Positions 26,383-35,195 of a stretch of DNA of 64,000 nt are shown piece by piece (positions within the stretch are counted from its first letter, which is position 1; every line of letters starts with the position of its first letter). Below the pieces are notes generated by a model that saw only the letters and a list, made by a program, of their open reading frames with translations, searched no databases and was not told the origin of the DNA. Made by a program: the position numbers and the translations under genes. This DNA is from CABMKH01 sp040797625 (GTDB lineage Bacteria > Bacillota > Clostridia > Tissierellales > Tissierellaceae): positions 1 through 64,000 of the forward strand of contig JBQHQH010000002.1 of assembly GCA_052067355.1 (NCBI GenBank), given 5' to 3'.

Positions 26383-26574
26383 TTATAGTGCCCTCTCAAC
26401 ATAGCCTGATCTTAAACATCTTGTACATACGTTGATTCTTTTTACTGAACCATTTACAACTGCTCTTACACTTCTGATGTTTGGTTTCCAAGTTCTATTT
26501 AGCTTCCTATTTGAGAAAGTAACTTTATTTCCAAATACTTTACCTTTTCCACATACATCACAGCTTCTAGCCAT
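26383..26574 (-). CDS. rpmB: 50S ribosomal protein L28
   Basis: L28 of 63 residues with an intact zinc-ribbon pattern: CDVCGKG near the N-terminus and CTRCLRSG near the C-terminus, so it is the zinc-binding (C+) form. RTWKPNIRSVRAVV in the middle is characteristic. On the minus strand ATG follows AAGGAGGTGTTTTATT. It is a single gene, divergent from asp23, a conserved arrangement in Bacillota. Confidence 0.97.
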   Translation of the reverse strand: MARSCDVCGKGKVFGNKVTFSNRKLNRTWKPNIRSVRAVVNGSVKRINVCTRCLRSGYVERAL

Positions 26575-26642
26575 AATAAAACACCTCCTTAAACTGCACC
26601 TGAAAAACTTTATAAGTATTTTCCTATTTTCAATAATAACAC

Positions 26643-26671
26643 ATTATATTCTAACACAATAATCCATATAA
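26643..26671 (-). promoter_or_regulatory. Probable rpmB promoter
   Basis: On the minus strand a perfect TATAAT (26643-26648) lies 17 bases from a weak TTATAT (26666-26671). Confidence 0.45.
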
Positions 26672-26717
26672 AAGCAACTAAAAAGTGATATTAATTCCAA
26701 TAAACAATAGTATTTAG

Positions 26718-26746
26718 TTGAACTATTGAGAGGTTTAATGTAAAAT
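26718..26746 (+). promoter_or_regulatory. Probable asp23-fakA promoter
   Basis: TTGAAC (26718-26723), 17-base spacer, TAAAAT (26741-26746), about 40 bases before the asp23 start. Confidence 0.5.
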
Positions 26747-26786
26747 ATTAACTATGGTATATTTAGAAACAAGGAGGAGATTGTTT

Positions 26787-27143
26787 ATGCCAGCCAAAAC
26801 TAATACTGAATTGGGTACTATTAGTATAGATGATAATGTAATAGCTACAATAGCAGGTGTATCAGCTATGGAGAGCTATGGTATTGTAGGGATGGCTTCA
26901 AAAAATGCTACTGATGGATTGTTCGAATTATTGAAATGGGATTTTTTGACAAAGGGAATCAAAGTTTATTCCAAGGACAATATACTGACTATAGATTTAC
27001 ATGTAATATTAGAATATGGTGTTAAGATATCTGTTGTAGCAGATAATATCATCGAGAAAGTTAAATTTAATGTTGAGAAATTAACTGGACAAAAAGTAGA
27101 TCAGATAAATGTAATTGTACAGGGAATAAGAGTAGGAAAGTAG
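26787..27143 (+). CDS. Asp23/Gls24-family protein (YloU-like)
   Basis: Asp23/Gls24 proteins are abundant envelope-stress or membrane-associated proteins; YloU is the member paired with fakA. The 118-residue protein shows GTISIDDNVIATIAGVSAME, SYGIVGMASKN and the C-terminal VDQINVIVQGIRV. ATG 26787 after AAGGAGGAGATTGTTT is chosen over the ATG at 26754, which would put the ribosome-binding site inside the gene. It is 18 bases from fakA. Confidence 0.92.
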   Translation: MPAKTNTELGTISIDDNVIATIAGVSAMESYGIVGMASKNATDGLFELLKWDFLTKGIKVYSKDNILTIDLHVILEYGVKISVVADNIIEKVKFNVEKLTGQKVDQINVIVQGIRVGK

Positions 27144-27161
27144 TTTAAGGAGGTACTATAC

Positions 27162-28811
27162 TTGAAAATGGAGATAATAGATGGAGCACTGTTTAGAAAT
27201 GCTCTTAAAGGGGCAGCAGGACTTCTAGAGAAAAATAAAGAGGAGGTAAACTCCTTAAATGTTTTTCCGGTGCCAGATGGAGACACTGGTACAAATATGT
27301 CCTTGACAATAAAATCAGCTGTAAAACAAGGACTGACAGTGGAAGAAGATGATACCTATATGATTGCTTTAGCATCTAGTCAAGGTTCATTGATGGGAGC
27401 TAGAGGAAACTCTGGGGTAATATTGTCACAATTATTTAGAGGATTTGCCAGTGGAATAAAGGGAAATAGTAACATAGATGTGCAGACACTGGCTGAAGGT
27501 TTAAAGCAGGCTGCTGATACTGCATATAAGGCTGTTATGAAGCCTACAGAGGGTACTATATTGACTGTTGCTAGGGAATGTGGTGAATTTGCCATCTCCA
27601 TTAGTAGAAGAGAAAAAGATATACTAAATTTTCTAAAAAGAGTCATTGATCATGGAAATGAGGTTTTAGACAAAACTCCTGATATGTTACCTGTACTAAA
27701 GCAGGCAGGAGTAGTAGATGCTGGTGGTAAAGGATATATGTATGTACTATCAGGTGCATATTATGCTCTAGCTGGAATTGAGGATTTTCATGAGGAAGTT
27801 GTAGAACAAAAGCCTGTGGATTTAAAGCATATTCATAGAGAACCTATAGATACAGATGATATATTATATGGATACTGTACTGAGTTTATGGTCAACACCA
27901 AGTATTCAGATATAGATAAATTTAGAGAAGAGCTTTCTATAGATGCAGATTCACTATTGGTAGTAGGTGGAGATGGAATTATCAAAGTCCATGTCCATAC
28001 AAATAATCCAGGTTTAGTCTTACAAAAGGGATTAGCTCTTGGGGAGTTAAGCGATATAAAGATAGATAATATGAGATATCAACATGAGGAAATCCTATTA
28101 AAAGATGAGTTGACAGAAGTAAGAAGTCAAAAGGAAAATAAAAAAGAGATAAATAAAGAGTATTCATTTGTATCTGTTTCAATAGGAAAGGGCATAGACG
28201 AGGTATTTAAAGGTCTTAATGTGGACTATATAGTATCAGGTGGTCAAACAATGAATCCAAGTACAGAGGACATCTTAAAGGCTATAGAAAGCACTGAAGG
28301 CAAGAATGTATTTATACTTCCAAATAATAAAAATATCATATTAGCTGCAGAGCAAACTAAAGAATTGTCTGATAGAAATATTATAGTGTTGCCGACGAAG
28401 ACTATTCCAGAAGGGATTGGAGCATTACTTGGATTTGATGAAAATAAATCTGTAGAAGAAAATACTGATGATATGTTGGAAACCATGTCTCATGTAAGGA
28501 CAGGACAGGTTACTTATGCAGTAAGGGATACTGAATTTAATGGACAGAAGATAGACAAAGATGATATTATTGGATTATCCAATGGAGATATTACTGCCTC
28601 AGGTAAGGAGATAAATCATGTATCAGAAAAATTGATTGAGAACATGATGGATGATGATATATCTATTATCACGATCTTCTATGGTGATAATATTGAGGAA
28701 GATATGGTGAAGGAACTTTCTACATCATTAGGGGAAAAATATGAGGATGTGGATATTGAGGTTATATTTGGTGGTCAGCCATTGTATTATTATATATTTT
28801 CATTAGAATAA
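27162..28811 (+). CDS. fakA: Fatty acid kinase catalytic subunit FakA (DAK2 domain)
   Basis: FakA with a FakB partner phosphorylates exogenous fatty acids to acyl-phosphate, the substrate used with PlsX/PlsY in phospholipid synthesis. The N-terminal DhaL-like domain (residues 1-200) shows NVFPVPDGDTGTNMSLT with the Mg-binding aspartates and GARGNSGVILSQLFRG. A middle and a C-terminal domain (DegV/FakB-interacting) complete 549 residues. TTG 27162 is eight bases after AGGAGG; ATG 27168 is less well spaced. A fakB gene is not seen in this window. Confidence 0.93.
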   Translation: MKMEIIDGALFRNALKGAAGLLEKNKEEVNSLNVFPVPDGDTGTNMSLTIKSAVKQGLTVEEDDTYMIALASSQGSLMGARGNSGVILSQLFRGFASGIKGNSNIDVQTLAEGLKQAADTAYKAVMKPTEGTILTVARECGEFAISISRREKDILNFLKRVIDHGNEVLDKTPDMLPVLKQAGVVDAGGKGYMYVLSGAYYALAGIEDFHEEVVEQKPVDLKHIHREPIDTDDILYGYCTEFMVNTKYSDIDKFREELSIDADSLLVVGGDGIIKVHVHTNNPGLVLQKGLALGELSDIKIDNMRYQHEEILLKDELTEVRSQKENKKEINKEYSFVSVSIGKGIDEVFKGLNVDYIVSGGQTMNPSTEDILKAIESTEGKNVFILPNNKNIILAAEQTKELSDRNIIVLPTKTIPEGIGALLGFDENKSVEENTDDMLETMSHVRTGQVTYAVRDTEFNGQKIDKDDIIGLSNGDITASGKEINHVSEKLIENMMDDDISIITIFYGDNIEEDMVKELSTSLGEKYEDVDIEVIFGGQPLYYYIFSLE

Positions 28812-28839
28812 ACCCTACCCTTGGTAGGGTTTATTCTAA
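28803..28839 (+). other. Perfect 17-bp hairpin over the fakA stop codon
   Basis: The arms 28803-28819 and 28823-28839 are fully complementary, with core AAACCCTACC / GGTAGGGTTT and a three-base loop. The fakA TAA is inside the stem. There is no T tract, so it is either a weak terminator or an RNA processing or stability element between fakA and recG. Confidence 0.7.
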
Positions 28840-28867
28840 TGGATAAAATGAGTAGGAGGGTTAGACC

Positions 28868-30928
28868 TTGGAGAAGCTGTCTATGAATATTCAATATGTA
28901 AAGGGAGTAGGGCCAAAGAGGGCTTCTAGACTGAGAAAATTGAATATAAATACTGTAAGGGATTTAATCTATTATGTACCTAGGGATTATGAGGATAGAT
29001 CTAGGTTTACGACTTTAAGAGAAGCTAATATTGGCGAAAAAGCCAGTCTAGAAATAGAAATAGTAGGTCCCCATCAGATAATTAGACCGAGGAAGAATCT
29101 AGCAATCTTAAAGATACCTTTTCAAGATGATAGTGGATATGGATTTTTAATTTGGTTTAATCAGAATTATTTAAAGGATAGATTCAAAATAGGAGAAAGA
29201 TATAGGGTTAATGGAAAGATAAACAGAGTTGGAATAGAATATCAAGTAATGAATCCTGTATTTGAAAGAACTAATACGGGAAATAAAGTTGGAAATATTA
29301 TACCCCTATATGCTTTGACTAATGGACTTAGCAATAATGAGGTTACAAAGATTATTACAAATTGTTTAAGGGAATATTTGGACTTTGTCCCAGAGGTATT
29401 GCCTAACGAAATAAGGGAAAAATATAATCTCATAGGTATAAAGGAAGCTATAAGAAATATCCATTTTCCCAGTAGTACTGCCTCTCTAAAAGAAGCTAAG
29501 AGGAGGTTGATATTTCAAGAGTTATTTCTCCTTCAATTAGGTCTATTTATAATAAAGAATAGAGGTACAGAACAAGATTTAGGCATACAATTCCCTCTAG
29601 TAGAGGAAGTAGATGAATTTATTGAAGGTCTTCCATTTAAACTTACGTCTGCTCAAAACAAGGTGTTTCAAGAGATACAAGATGATATGAGCAACTTAAA
29701 ACAGATGAGCAGATTAGTACAAGGAGATGTAGGATCTGGTAAGACTATGGTAGCTGCTCTTGCAATGTTTAGAGCCGTAAAAGCTGGTTATCAAGCAGCT
29801 ATGATGGCACCAACTGAAATATTGGCAGTTCAACATTTTGAATCTTTGACGGAATTGTTTAAGGACTATGATATAAGATGTGAATTATTAATTGGTTCTT
29901 TAAGTGATAAGGAGAAACAGCGAGTATTAGAAGAGTTAAAGGCTGGAGAGATCCATATTCTCATAGGTACTCATGCTATAATTCAAGAAAATGTGGAATT
30001 TAAAGATCTAGCTCTTGTGATTACTGATGAGCAACACCGATTTGGAGTTAGGCAGAGGGCTATTTTAAACCAAAAAGGGAAAAATCCAGATGTGCTTGTT
30101 ATGAGTGCTACTCCTATTCCTAGGACATTGGCATTGATATTATATGGGGACTTAGATATATCTATTATTGATGAATTGCCGCCTGGACGTAAGGAAGTAG
30201 AGACATATGCAGTAGGCCCGGAATTCATCCCTAGAGTGAATAAATTTATAGAAAAACAGATATTAGAAGGTAGACAGGCGTATATTGTATGTCCCTTAAT
30301 TGAAGAGTCTGAAACCTTGGATTTAAATTCTGCAGAAGAGCTATATGATGATTTTAAGAATAATACATTTAAAGATTATGATGTAGGCTTATTACATGGT
30401 AAAATGAGTAATAGGGAAAAAGACTCCATAATGAATGAGTTTAAGGAAAATAGATTAGATATTTTAATCTCTACTACTGTAATAGAAGTAGGAGTAAATG
30501 TACCAAATGCCAATATAATGGTGATATATAATGCTGAAAGATTTGGTCTGGCACAACTACATCAATTGAGGGGAAGAGTAGGTAGAGGAGAGTATCAATC
30601 ATATTGTATCCTATTGAATAGCGGAAAGAGTAAGATTTCAAGGGAGAGAATGAGGATATTGCAAAATTCTTCAGATGGATTTATAATATCTGAAAAAGAT
30701 TTAGAGCTAAGAGGTCCGGGTGAGTTTTTTGGTACCAAGCAACATGGACTTCCAGAACTTAAGATAGCTAATCTATTTAGAGATATGGACATATTAAAAC
30801 TTGCACAGAAAGAGGCAATGTATATAGTAAACACAGATCCTAATTTAGATGATCCTAGATATAATAGGATTCGAGAGATGATTCTCAATATGTTTGAGGA
30901 ACTAGGAGATGATTTGATTTTAAATTAG
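28868..30928 (+). CDS. recG: ATP-dependent DNA helicase RecG
   Basis: RecG remodels branched DNA at stalled forks and Holliday junctions. The 686-residue protein has an N-terminal helix-hairpin-like region (VKGVGPKRASRLRKL), the OB wedge domain (about residues 60-150), Walker A GDVGSGKTMVA, the DEQH box (ITDEQHRFGVRQR), SATPIPRTLAL, and motif VI LHQLRGRVGRG. The start is TTG 28868, eight bases after AGGAGG. It follows fakA by 56 bases that hold a strong hairpin. Confidence 0.96.
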   Translation: MEKLSMNIQYVKGVGPKRASRLRKLNINTVRDLIYYVPRDYEDRSRFTTLREANIGEKASLEIEIVGPHQIIRPRKNLAILKIPFQDDSGYGFLIWFNQNYLKDRFKIGERYRVNGKINRVGIEYQVMNPVFERTNTGNKVGNIIPLYALTNGLSNNEVTKIITNCLREYLDFVPEVLPNEIREKYNLIGIKEAIRNIHFPSSTASLKEAKRRLIFQELFLLQLGLFIIKNRGTEQDLGIQFPLVEEVDEFIEGLPFKLTSAQNKVFQEIQDDMSNLKQMSRLVQGDVGSGKTMVAALAMFRAVKAGYQAAMMAPTEILAVQHFESLTELFKDYDIRCELLIGSLSDKEKQRVLEELKAGEIHILIGTHAIIQENVEFKDLALVITDEQHRFGVRQRAILNQKGKNPDVLVMSATPIPRTLALILYGDLDISIIDELPPGRKEVETYAVGPEFIPRVNKFIEKQILEGRQAYIVCPLIEESETLDLNSAEELYDDFKNNTFKDYDVGLLHGKMSNREKDSIMNEFKENRLDILISTTVIEVGVNVPNANIMVIYNAERFGLAQLHQLRGRVGRGEYQSYCILLNSGKSKISRERMRILQNSSDGFIISEKDLELRGPGEFFGTKQHGLPELKIANLFRDMDILKLAQKEAMYIVNTDPNLDDPRYNRIREMILNMFEELGDDLILN

Positions 30929-30991
30929 GGTTTTAAATATTTAAAGATATATGATAAAATGATTTTAATAAGCTGTAGGGGAGTTGTTCTA

Positions 30992-31552
30992 TTGAGAGTT
31001 ATTTCAGGAATTAGTAAAGGACATAAATTGAAGGCTCCAAAGGGTATTAGTACTAGACCTACTGAAGACAGGATAAAGGAGTCACTATTCAATATTATTG
31101 GTCATATCCATCCAAGTAGTGTTATACTAGATCTATTTGGAGGCTCTGGTTCCATAGGAATAGAGTTTCTAAGTAGAGGTGCTGAGATATGTTATTTTAT
31201 AGATGTAGCTCCATCTAGTATTAGCACTATAAGGGAGAATCTAGTACATACTAAATTAATAGATAGGGCTAAACTCTATAAGATGGATGGGATTAAAGCA
31301 GTTGAATATTTTGGAGGTAAGGGTATAACTTTTGACTATATATATCTAGACCCTCCATTTGGACATAGGGAATTTTTGCTAGATGTTTTAAAATCTATAA
31401 GTGATAATTTGATTTTATCTCCAGGGGGTATATTGATTATAGAACATGAAAAGGAATTGACATTGGAAGATAATCTGTTTGAATTTGAAAAGAGTGATAT
31501 TAGAAGATATGGCAATAAATCCATTACATTTTTAAGAAAGAGCATACACTAG
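30992..31552 (+). CDS. rsmD: 16S rRNA (guanine-966-N2)-methyltransferase RsmD
   Basis: RsmD methylates G966 of 16S rRNA. The 186-residue protein has the N-terminal VISGISKGHKLKAPKG and STRPTEDRIKESLFNI, the SAM loop LDLFGGSGSIGIEFLSRGA and catalytic YLDPPFG. TTG 30992 is chosen, preceded by TAGGGGAG and giving the normal MRVISG start; ATG 30959 would add eleven unconserved residues. The rsmD-coaD pair is conserved in most bacteria. Confidence 0.94.
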   Translation: MRVISGISKGHKLKAPKGISTRPTEDRIKESLFNIIGHIHPSSVILDLFGGSGSIGIEFLSRGAEICYFIDVAPSSISTIRENLVHTKLIDRAKLYKMDGIKAVEYFGGKGITFDYIYLDPPFGHREFLLDVLKSISDNLILSPGGILIIEHEKELTLEDNLFEFEKSDIRRYGNKSITFLRKSIH

Positions 31553-31563
31553 GAGGTAAAATT

Positions 31564-32046
31564 GTGAAAGTAATATACCCAGGTAGTTTTGATCCAGTTA
31601 CTTTTGGACACCTTGATATTATTGAGAGATGTTCTAAAAAGTTTGGACATGTAATAGTAGCAGTATTAAACAATTCATCAAAGAATGGGACTTTTTCTAT
31701 TGAGGAGAGAATAGAACTATTAAAAGAAACCACCAAACATCTAGATAATGTAGAAATCGATGCCTTTTCAGGCCTATTAGCAGAATACGTTGAAAAAAAA
31801 GAGTGTGACATTTTAATTCGAGGATTGAGGGCAGTTTCTGATTTTGAGTATGAGATGCAGATGGCGTTAGTCAATAGAAAAATGAATAGAGATATTGAGA
31901 CTCTGTTTATGGTCTCTCGAGGTGAACATGTTTATTTAAGTTCTAGTATTGTAAGGGAAATAGCATCCTATGGGGGAAATGTTTCCTGCTTTGTACCAAA
32001 GCCGGTTGAACGTGCTTTAAAAGACAAGTTTAAAGGAGGTATTTAA
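31564..32046 (+). CDS. coaD: Phosphopantetheine adenylyltransferase
   Basis: CoaD makes dephospho-CoA from 4'-phosphopantetheine and ATP. The 160-residue protein has the nucleotidyltransferase motif YPGSFDPVTFGHLDII (HxGH-type) and YLSSSIVREIA (the ISSTxVR site). The start is GTG 31564 after AGGAGGTAAAATT. It lies 11 bases after rsmD and directly abuts the next gene. Confidence 0.97.
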   Translation: MKVIYPGSFDPVTFGHLDIIERCSKKFGHVIVAVLNNSSKNGTFSIEERIELLKETTKHLDNVEIDAFSGLLAEYVEKKECDILIRGLRAVSDFEYEMQMALVNRKMNRDIETLFMVSRGEHVYLSSSIVREIASYGGNVSCFVPKPVERALKDKFKGGI

Positions 32047-32493
32047 TTGGATGTTTTAAAACTTATTGATGAAATTGAAGATATTATAGAAGAGGGTTCT
32101 ACAATTCCCTTTTCCAAAAGGGTCATGGTAGATATGGATGAGATCTTAGATATAATCAAGGAGATAAGGATACGGCTACCAGATGAGATTAAACAGGCTG
32201 CTTGGATTAAAGATGAGAAGCAGAGAATATTGGCAGAGGCCCAAAAAGATGCTGATAATCTATTGAATGAAGCTGAATATAAATTAGAAGAATTGATAGA
32301 TCAGGAAGGAATAAGTAAGGCTGCAAAGGAAAGAGCTGCAGAGATAATAAACAATGCTCAAAAAAATGCCAAGGAGATTAGGCTAGGAGCAATGGAATAT
32401 GCAGATAGTTTATTATTGGAAACACAAGAGTACTTAAAAGAAATTATAAATACACTTAATGAAAATAGGAAAGAACTAAGAGGCATGGATTAG
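32047..32493 (+). CDS. Coiled-coil protein downstream of coaD, function unknown
   Basis: This 148-residue, soluble, strongly charged protein is nearly all helix. A long heptad-like region rich in Ala, Glu and Lys (about residues 55-145) resembles the b subunit of ATP synthase or DivIVA-like stalks, and databases often label such proteins ATPase or subunit-B-like by that similarity alone. There is no membrane helix, so a true ATP synthase subunit is unlikely. TTG 32047 follows AAAGGAGGTATTTAA directly after the coaD stop. The stop overlaps that of convergent ylbJ. Confidence 0.75.
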   Translation: MDVLKLIDEIEDIIEEGSTIPFSKRVMVDMDEILDIIKEIRIRLPDEIKQAAWIKDEKQRILAEAQKDADNLLNEAEYKLEELIDQEGISKAAKERAAEIINNAQKNAKEIRLGAMEYADSLLLETQEYLKEIINTLNENRKELRGMD

Positions 32494-32506
32494 GCCTCTT
32501 TTTTGC
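32478..32506 (+). terminator. Terminator over the end of the coaD operon
   Basis: AAGAGGC (32478-32484) pairs with GCCTCTT (32494-32500), followed by TTTTTTG. It includes the TAG of the coiled-coil gene and the last codons of convergent ylbJ. Confidence 0.75.
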
Positions 32507-33680
32507 TCCACAATAGATGTACAAATATACTTAATATTACAAAGTATATACATATTCCAATTGCCAATTTAGTTGAGCCAAAAAATGCATGTATCCAATC
32601 ATAGATATTATATTTGTTTTCCATGATGAAGGCATCTATGGATAGATTCTTCATAGTCTTATAGAATCCCATGACATATATGATATAAGTATATATACAG
32701 GAGAAGATGCCGTGTAGAAATTTGGAAAAGATATACATACCTATGTTTAAATCTGTTTGACCTATAAATCCCATAGCTTGACTTAAGATAGATAGACCAC
32801 CCCAAGCGATTAAAAAATTGATGATCATTACCTTATGAAATAGATCTATATTCAATATAGCTACTTTTTTACATCCAGCAGTTAACTCTATAAGACCTGC
32901 AAATATACCTTCTACAACATGGGAATTTATATTGAAATGTCTTGAGATACTTAGGATTATATAGTTCGTAAATTTAGATGCTAACAGTAATTCTATAACC
33001 ACATTGTAGATTATTACAAATCCTCCTACGAGTAATATGGAATTCATAGACTCCATTACACTATTTGAAATCAATTTAGAAATAGAGATGTCTTCTCTAT
33101 TTTTCATGTTAAAACTAGAGTTCCTATCTGCATTATGATTGTCTCTTGAATTGAATTTATAAAATTTAAATATAAGACCTAATGTTAAGATACCTAAATA
33201 ATGGGGAAGAAGTAATATCATACTGAGATCAGGACTATTTAGCATACCTATTAAGACGGCCCCTAGTATAAATAGAGGTCCGGAAGTAGAAGTAAATGTA
33301 ATCAGCCTATTGCCTTCAGTTTTAGATATTATATTTTCTTGTCTCAGTCTAGAGCTCAATTTTGCACCTACTGGATACCCAGATACAATGCTCATTATCA
33401 AAGGGAAGGCACCAGGACCAGGTACATTAAATACAGGTTTCATAATAGGTTGTAATAGTTTCCCAAAGGATTCTACAAAGCCCGAAAGTATAAAGAGTTC
33501 AGATAATATAAAAAAAGGCAGTAATGAGGGCAATAGTATATTAAACCATGTATTTAATCCATCTCTTGCACTATTTAATGCTAAAGATGGGTTTATTATA
33601 ATAGATGCTATAAGAATTATAATGACTATTTGAAAGACTTTATATTTTAAACTAGAATCATAATACTTGAATAAATTCAT
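32490..33680 (-). CDS. ylbJ: Sporulation integral membrane protein YlbJ
   Basis: YlbJ is a polytopic membrane protein needed for spore cortex formation in Bacillus, belonging to the nucleoside-gate (spore maturation A/B-like) superfamily. The 396-residue protein has roughly eight hydrophobic segments, with the gate-type motifs LNTWFNILLPSLLPFFILSEL and IVSGYPVGAKLSSRLR. The start is the ATG at 33680 (minus strand), preceded by GGGGAGTGATTTT; an in-frame TTG upstream is part of that site. Its presence strongly suggests a spore former. The neighbour tmcAL (YlbM) keeps the B. subtilis ylb grouping. Confidence 0.92.
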   Translation of the reverse strand: MNLFKYYDSSLKYKVFQIVIIILIASIIINPSLALNSARDGLNTWFNILLPSLLPFFILSELFILSGFVESFGKLLQPIMKPVFNVPGPGAFPLIMSIVSGYPVGAKLSSRLRQENIISKTEGNRLITFTSTSGPLFILGAVLIGMLNSPDLSMILLLPHYLGILTLGLIFKFYKFNSRDNHNADRNSSFNMKNREDISISKLISNSVMESMNSILLVGGFVIIYNVVIELLLASKFTNYIILSISRHFNINSHVVEGIFAGLIELTAGCKKVAILNIDLFHKVMIINFLIAWGGLSILSQAMGFIGQTDLNIGMYIFSKFLHGIFSCIYTYIIYVMGFYKTMKNLSIDAFIMENKYNIYDWIHAFFGSTKLAIGICIYFVILSIFVHLLWSKKEA

Positions 33681-33808
33681 AAAATCACTCCCCAATTAAT
33701 TATATTTTTATAAAAATATAATATGAGGAAATAATAATCATATTCTTTAGACTATAGACAAATTATAAAGAGACATGAATATCTATAATCCGTCTGTCGA
33801 ATCAACTT

Positions 33809-35053
33809 TTATCTCCTTTTAATATATGGAGAAGTCCTGTAGTCCATTTTAAGCATGGTTCTATTAAGACCAAGAAAATAGATATCTGTGGCTTTTTCTT
33901 CATAATGTATAAACTCTTTCATAATCGAATCTGTATACTTTCTGTGATCACTAAACTTGTTGATTATGGGTATGGTAGAGTTCTTCTCAATTTCACGAAT
34001 CAACGAAAAACCTCTGTCATTGGAACCAAGTATTCTAATATATGGGGGATTAGCCTTATATAATTTTATTATCTCATCTTTATTTAATCTATTTAATAGA
34101 TGAATCAAGATCCTCTGAATTCTAGTCTTTGGGTATCTCTTTGTAGAGATGTTGTCTATTAAGGAGTACATATCTTGGGATCTCTCTATTTGTTGCATGA
34201 TCCTGTTTACTAAGCCATGATCTACATCAAATAGGTGTTCTATTTCATTTGTATTACAAGTGGCAATAAGGTATCTAAATATTGAATAATAATTTTCAAT
34301 AGAGTTGAATCCTCCATACATATGATCAAAGTCGCTTAATACCTGAAAGGATGCATAGGGCACATAATTTCTAATAGAGTCCAATCCATTTTCTAATATA
34401 GACTTTCTAATACCTGTAGCAGAGGCGAATTCTATGCCTAGAGATATATCGTTATAATCAGATCCAGATCTCTTTACAGATACAGGTTTGATTTTGGACC
34501 TTAGTCTATGCAATGCCTTTAGATATTCTATGGCTAATATATTGTTAGATTGTTTTAAGATAACTTTACAGTCCTGAACTTGGTCTAAAGAATTATACTC
34601 AAAATAGTCTATTAAGGCTGAACTTCTGGCCTTTGGAAAGGAAAATCCCTGTGAAAGGTACTTTCTCAAGCCTTCTTTAAATTCTGTAGGTTCTTCTAGT
34701 AGAACTTTAGCTATTCTATCTAAGGAGTGTAGATCGTCTAATTCAGTTCCAAAACATATATTGTCCACTATATTTAAAGAGTCCATGATATGGATTGCAC
34801 CATGGGCAAACAATTCTGCACTTTGACAGGAATATATAAAAGGTAGTTCTATTACTAGATCCATTCCATTGTCTATAGCCATCTTTGCTTTTGTCCACTT
34901 ATCTACTAGGGATGGTTCACCTCTTTGGACAAAAGAACCACTCATAATAGCTATAGTATGAGTAGCATTAGTTGAGGCAATGGATTGCTCTAGATGATAT
35001 CTATGTCCATTGTGAAAAGGATTGTATTCTACAATAAATGAAATTACCTTCAT
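33809..35053 (-). CDS. tmcAL: tRNA(Met) cytidine acetate ligase TmcAL (YlbM)
   Basis: TmcAL uses acetate and ATP to make N4-acetylcytidine at the wobble base of elongator tRNA-Met. The 414-residue protein starts with the HxGH nucleotidyltransferase motif FIVEYNPFHNGHRYHLEQ and continues with IMSGSFVQRGEPSLVDKWTKA and DLVIELPF, diagnostic of this family. The ATG is preceded on the minus strand by TTGGAGGCTAATT. Acetate use next to the divergent acetate kinase gene is a suggestive, though possibly accidental, juxtaposition. Confidence 0.95.
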   Translation of the reverse strand: MKVISFIVEYNPFHNGHRYHLEQSIASTNATHTIAIMSGSFVQRGEPSLVDKWTKAKMAIDNGMDLVIELPFIYSCQSAELFAHGAIHIMDSLNIVDNICFGTELDDLHSLDRIAKVLLEEPTEFKEGLRKYLSQGFSFPKARSSALIDYFEYNSLDQVQDCKVILKQSNNILAIEYLKALHRLRSKIKPVSVKRSGSDYNDISLGIEFASATGIRKSILENGLDSIRNYVPYASFQVLSDFDHMYGGFNSIENYYSIFRYLIATCNTNEIEHLFDVDHGLVNRIMQQIERSQDMYSLIDNISTKRYPKTRIQRILIHLLNRLNKDEIIKLYKANPPYIRILGSNDRGFSLIREIEKNSTIPIINKFSDHRKYTDSIMKEFIHYEEKATDIYFLGLNRTMLKMDYRTSPYIKRR

Positions 35054-35086
35054 AATTAGCCTCCAATCACATCTTCTTTTAGTTAT

Positions 35087-35115
35087 ATCATACTATGATA
35101 TTTAATTATTTCCAA
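35087..35115 (-). promoter_or_regulatory. Probable tmcAL promoter
   Basis: On the minus strand TTGGAA (35110-35115) is 17 bases from TATGAT (35087-35092). Confidence 0.45.
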
Positions 35116-35132
35116 GGATATAATATATAATG

Positions 35133-35161
35133 TTGATTTTTTAACCATAATGTAATAATAT
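35133..35161 (+). promoter_or_regulatory. Probable ackA promoter
   Basis: TTGATT (35133-35138), 17-base spacer, TAATAT (35156-35161), about 35 bases before the ackA start. It is back to back with the tmcAL promoter. Confidence 0.5.
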
Positions 35162-35195
35162 TGTAGTAGCGAAAGAAGAAATAGGAGGAATGTAA

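Noticed and set aside
26432..26662. Plus-strand frame opposite rpmB
   Set aside because: Antisense to the clear L28 gene and its leader; no ribosome-binding site.
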